A stretch of DNA of 64,000 nucleotides from Magicicada septendecula (lineage: Eukaryota; Arthropoda; Insecta; Hemiptera; Cicadidae), in the NCBI GenBank assembly GCA_034769895.1, contig CM068367.1, positions 314,339,986-314,403,985 on the forward strand, written 5' to 3'. A program made the translations under genes and the position numbers. Below, in pieces: positions 61,580 to 64,000 of this stretch; position 1 is the first letter of the stretch; every line of letters starts with the position of its first letter. The notes below the pieces were generated by a model. The model had not been told where the DNA came from, made no database searches, and saw nothing but the letters and a program-made list of their open reading frames with translations.

Positions 61580-63703
61580 TGTGGGAATATATAACGGAAC
61601 CAAATATTAACTATTTGGGGTTATATGTTAACCGCATGCTGAAACCATATTTAAATAAAAATTAACAGTTAAAACTCCATTTGAATGTAGCGCATTGAAA
61701 ATAATGCTGTGTAAAGCAACGCACACGTGGTCGTTATGTAATCAGTTCGCTGTACAAGGAAGCGACCACACCCAAACTGTTAATTATTAATATCTCGGAA
61801 ACTAATAAATAAAGGCGAAATCTAACATAGCCAAAATGTTTGCCGAGATATTAATGATGACGTGTGCAAATTTGATGCAATATAATTAACAAATGTAAGA
61901 GTTAATTAAAATAATTAAATAACTTCTGTAAAAATAGAGATACAGTAAAGAGATTTTAGTATGTTATAAAGATAATAATTTGTGACAGATTGTATATTTT
62001 AGATTTCACACAACTTGATTTGCAACCAAGTTATTGCAAAATTAAATAAGTACAGGATATCCTTAGCGACAAAGTGGTTCCGCCGGATAATTATATATTA
62101 GATAATAATTCTATTCTCCGTCTGTGGGAACCAGACTTCATTCTCACGGACTAAGGGAATTCTAAATTTTATGTGGTAGGGAGAGTGTTTCGACCAATGA
62201 AATCATTTCGTGCAGCCCCGGCCAGTGCGGTGTTTTCTGGTGGAAAAATCACTCTTCTGTCAGTACTCACGAAGTTAAGACGTAGTCCTTCGATCGTCTA
62301 GTAGCCAAAGTGGTGAAGATCAACAAGAAGACTCTACGTGGTCAACACACACGCAATTACGAACACACTAAGTACAGATCATCTGTATAGCTCGTAATTG
62401 TTGTGTAAAGGCGAGATACTCTTCAGGACATCAACCAAGCTTATTGTGTACTACCAGTTAGTCATAAGCACGCAAGAGATCCACCCGACTTCAAGACCAG
62501 ACTTCAAGAATACAGCAGAGAGGCCGTCTAAATTATTGGTTAACAGCGGACGAGCAGAGCGACCACTCGAACGAAGCACACACACACACGCTGACGTGCA
62601 ACGTGCGAATCGACGAGGGACAGGAAGCACTTCCAGCAGACAACAGCAGACGTTAAAATATTCACAAACAGCAGGGAAGCAGAGTGTTGCCGAATTTTGA
62701 ACTCCACGACCGAATCCAGCAGTTCTAAGCAGATTACTTTCTCTAACCAAGGACTCGAATCGACGAGGGACAAATCGGGACGACATCCTCTTCAGTAACA
62801 GGAAAGCAAAATCCATTTATTTATTTTTCAGATCAAATTTTCTATTTTTCAATTAAAACATTGTAATTCAAATAATTCAGGTGCCAAACAAAAAGCAAAG
62901 ACTCTAGTAATTAAAAAGTAAATTCGTTGTGATAATCTGTATAGCAGTTTAAGGCTTTAGTAAGTTATAGTTAAGAAATAGAAGTAGTATAAAAAAAGCG
63001 CTATACAAATCTTAACTGACAATCTAATCTTAGATCATACTGCAGTAGATCAGAAGTAGAATCACTATAAATGAAATAACGTGAACTAGACTGTCACGTC
63101 TAATTTATTTTAATTAATTATTCTAATTAATTCCAGAGTTTTATATTTTGTTTCATGAACATTTAGATTCAAATTAATTAAATAAATTTAATTAAATTCA
63201 AATCAATTAATAAAGTCAAATTTAAATTGCAATTAACTCGCAAAGAACGAGTTCAGTTTCTTTCAACTATTAAACAATCGAAAAACATCGATTCATTGTA
63301 TAGACTATAAGAAAATTCATAAGATTATAACCATTCTATTCTTGTGTGTTGGTGGTGTAATAAACAACGTTTTATTACCCCATATAACAGTGTTTTATTG
63401 TTGTAAGATAAAGCCTACCAGTCTCACAAAACTCTCCCCCTTTAAAGTAACCCATTTCGTGTGTTGTTGTAATAATTTGAGATTACTAGCTTGCGAACTT
63501 CAAATCCAAAATCCACACGCCCTAGTCGGAAGAATCTGCAAGATCAGACAGCAGGTGGGTACTCACACACAACATTACATTACAATAACGCAAAGTAGAA
63601 GTGTAGTTATAAATGTCGCCCTGTACGTGGGGCCAGAAATTAAATTCAAGTTAAATTTAATTTTCACTTTAAAACAAACTTTGCTGTTTTAACTCGTAAA
63701 ACA
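61580..63703 (+). repeat. Family 2 LTR 3
   Basis: 2124 bases with the same ends. At the sites compared it is closer to LTR 1 (about two differences) than to LTR 2. Confidence 0.9.
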
Positions 63704-63836
63704 GCTGGCGTCCAACATAAATAATCCCCAAAGAGTTTTGTGACTGGTGTTCGTACAGCAGTAAAGTTATTGTGTGTATTTGAAGCTGTTCTGTGTATTT
63801 TAAATTGTGTATATTTGAAATTGCTGTGTATTTAAA

Positions 63837-64000
63837 ATGGAAACTGATAAAATGCTTAAACAGTTATTACAAGAAATTAAACAAAACGCAGCTAAAGCGG
63901 AACAAGCGAATGCGGATTTGAAACGCGATTTAACGGAAAATATAAACGCAAAATTTGAACAGAGTGCAGCCAAAGCTGAGCTCAGTATAGCGGAATTAAC
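63837..64000 (+). pseudogene. Family 2 gag start, unit 3 (cut by window end)
   Basis: Same METDKMLKQLL start and coiled coil. At the one informative site before the window ends (IAEL against IAEI) it matches unit 1, not unit 2. Confidence 0.7.

Larger units (their letters stand above)
46173..64000 (+). mobile_element. Family 2: head-to-tail array of Ty3/gypsy LTR retrotransposon units (fossil, nearly whole)
   Basis: LTR-internal-LTR-internal-LTR-internal in one orientation, with period 7707 then 7709; the third unit runs off the window. Adjacent units share one LTR. Each internal region carries a coiled-coil gag and a long pol with protease, RT, RNase H and integrase in the Ty3/gypsy order. 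No env-like frame is seen after pol. Coding sequence lies in a few overlapping frames, as is common where such families use recoding. The two complete units look nearly whole, the first with about one more interruption than the second. LTRs differ by roughly half a dozen sites in 2.1 kb by eye, so the copies are young or homogenised. Confidence 0.9.

Noticed and set aside
1-64000. CRISPR arrays, bacterial operons, tRNA or rRNA genes
   Set aside because: None seen. The repeats are transposon-derived and the gene structure is eukaryotic.

Overview
The window looks like AT-rich chromosomal DNA of an arthropod, most likely an insect. The signs are spliced exons with GT/AG borders, mariner and Tc1-like transposons, a P-element relative, and two families of Ty3/gypsy LTR retrotransposons. 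The species cannot be told from the sequence. About 45 of the 64 kb is LTR retrotransposon.

Region 1 (1-27451) is a head-to-tail array of one Ty3/gypsy-like family (family 1). Units repeat every 6993 or 7025 bases and neighbouring copies share a single LTR of about 3.23 kb. Each unit keeps gag, a protease and the tail of integrase, but no reverse transcriptase, RNase H or integrase core can be recognised. These are broken, non-autonomous fossils of recent spread: copies differ at only a handful of sites. A diverged relative of the same LTR, with no visible internal region, follows at about 27498-30499.

Region 2 (30500-43485) is the non-array part. It holds a multi-exon minus-strand gene for a retinol-dehydrogenase-like short-chain dehydrogenase/reductase (coding exons between 41494 and 36539, with a probable untranslated first exon near 43258). 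The exons that should encode its last ~100 residues are not visible. Two decayed DNA transposons lie downstream: a Tc1/mariner-superfamily element (31598-32924) and a mariner (34298-35632), both with TIRs and TA target duplications. A symmetrical pair of poly(A) signals near 33265-33307 suggests convergent transcript ends.

Region 3 (43486-46177) is a P-element/THAP9-type transposon. Its 5' half has been replaced by an inverted copy of its 3' end, so ~610-base arms, each containing C-terminal coding sequence, flank a broken transposase.

Region 4 (46173-64000, running off the window) is a second head-to-tail LTR array, of a different Ty3/gypsy family (family 2, period 7707-7709, LTR about 2.12 kb). 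Its pol frame of 1108 codons looks whole and carries protease, RT, RNase H and integrase motifs. The most notable points are the two independent LTR-sharing arrays either side of one small gene region, the fold-back P element, and an antisense open frame that recurs in two diverged LTRs of family 1.
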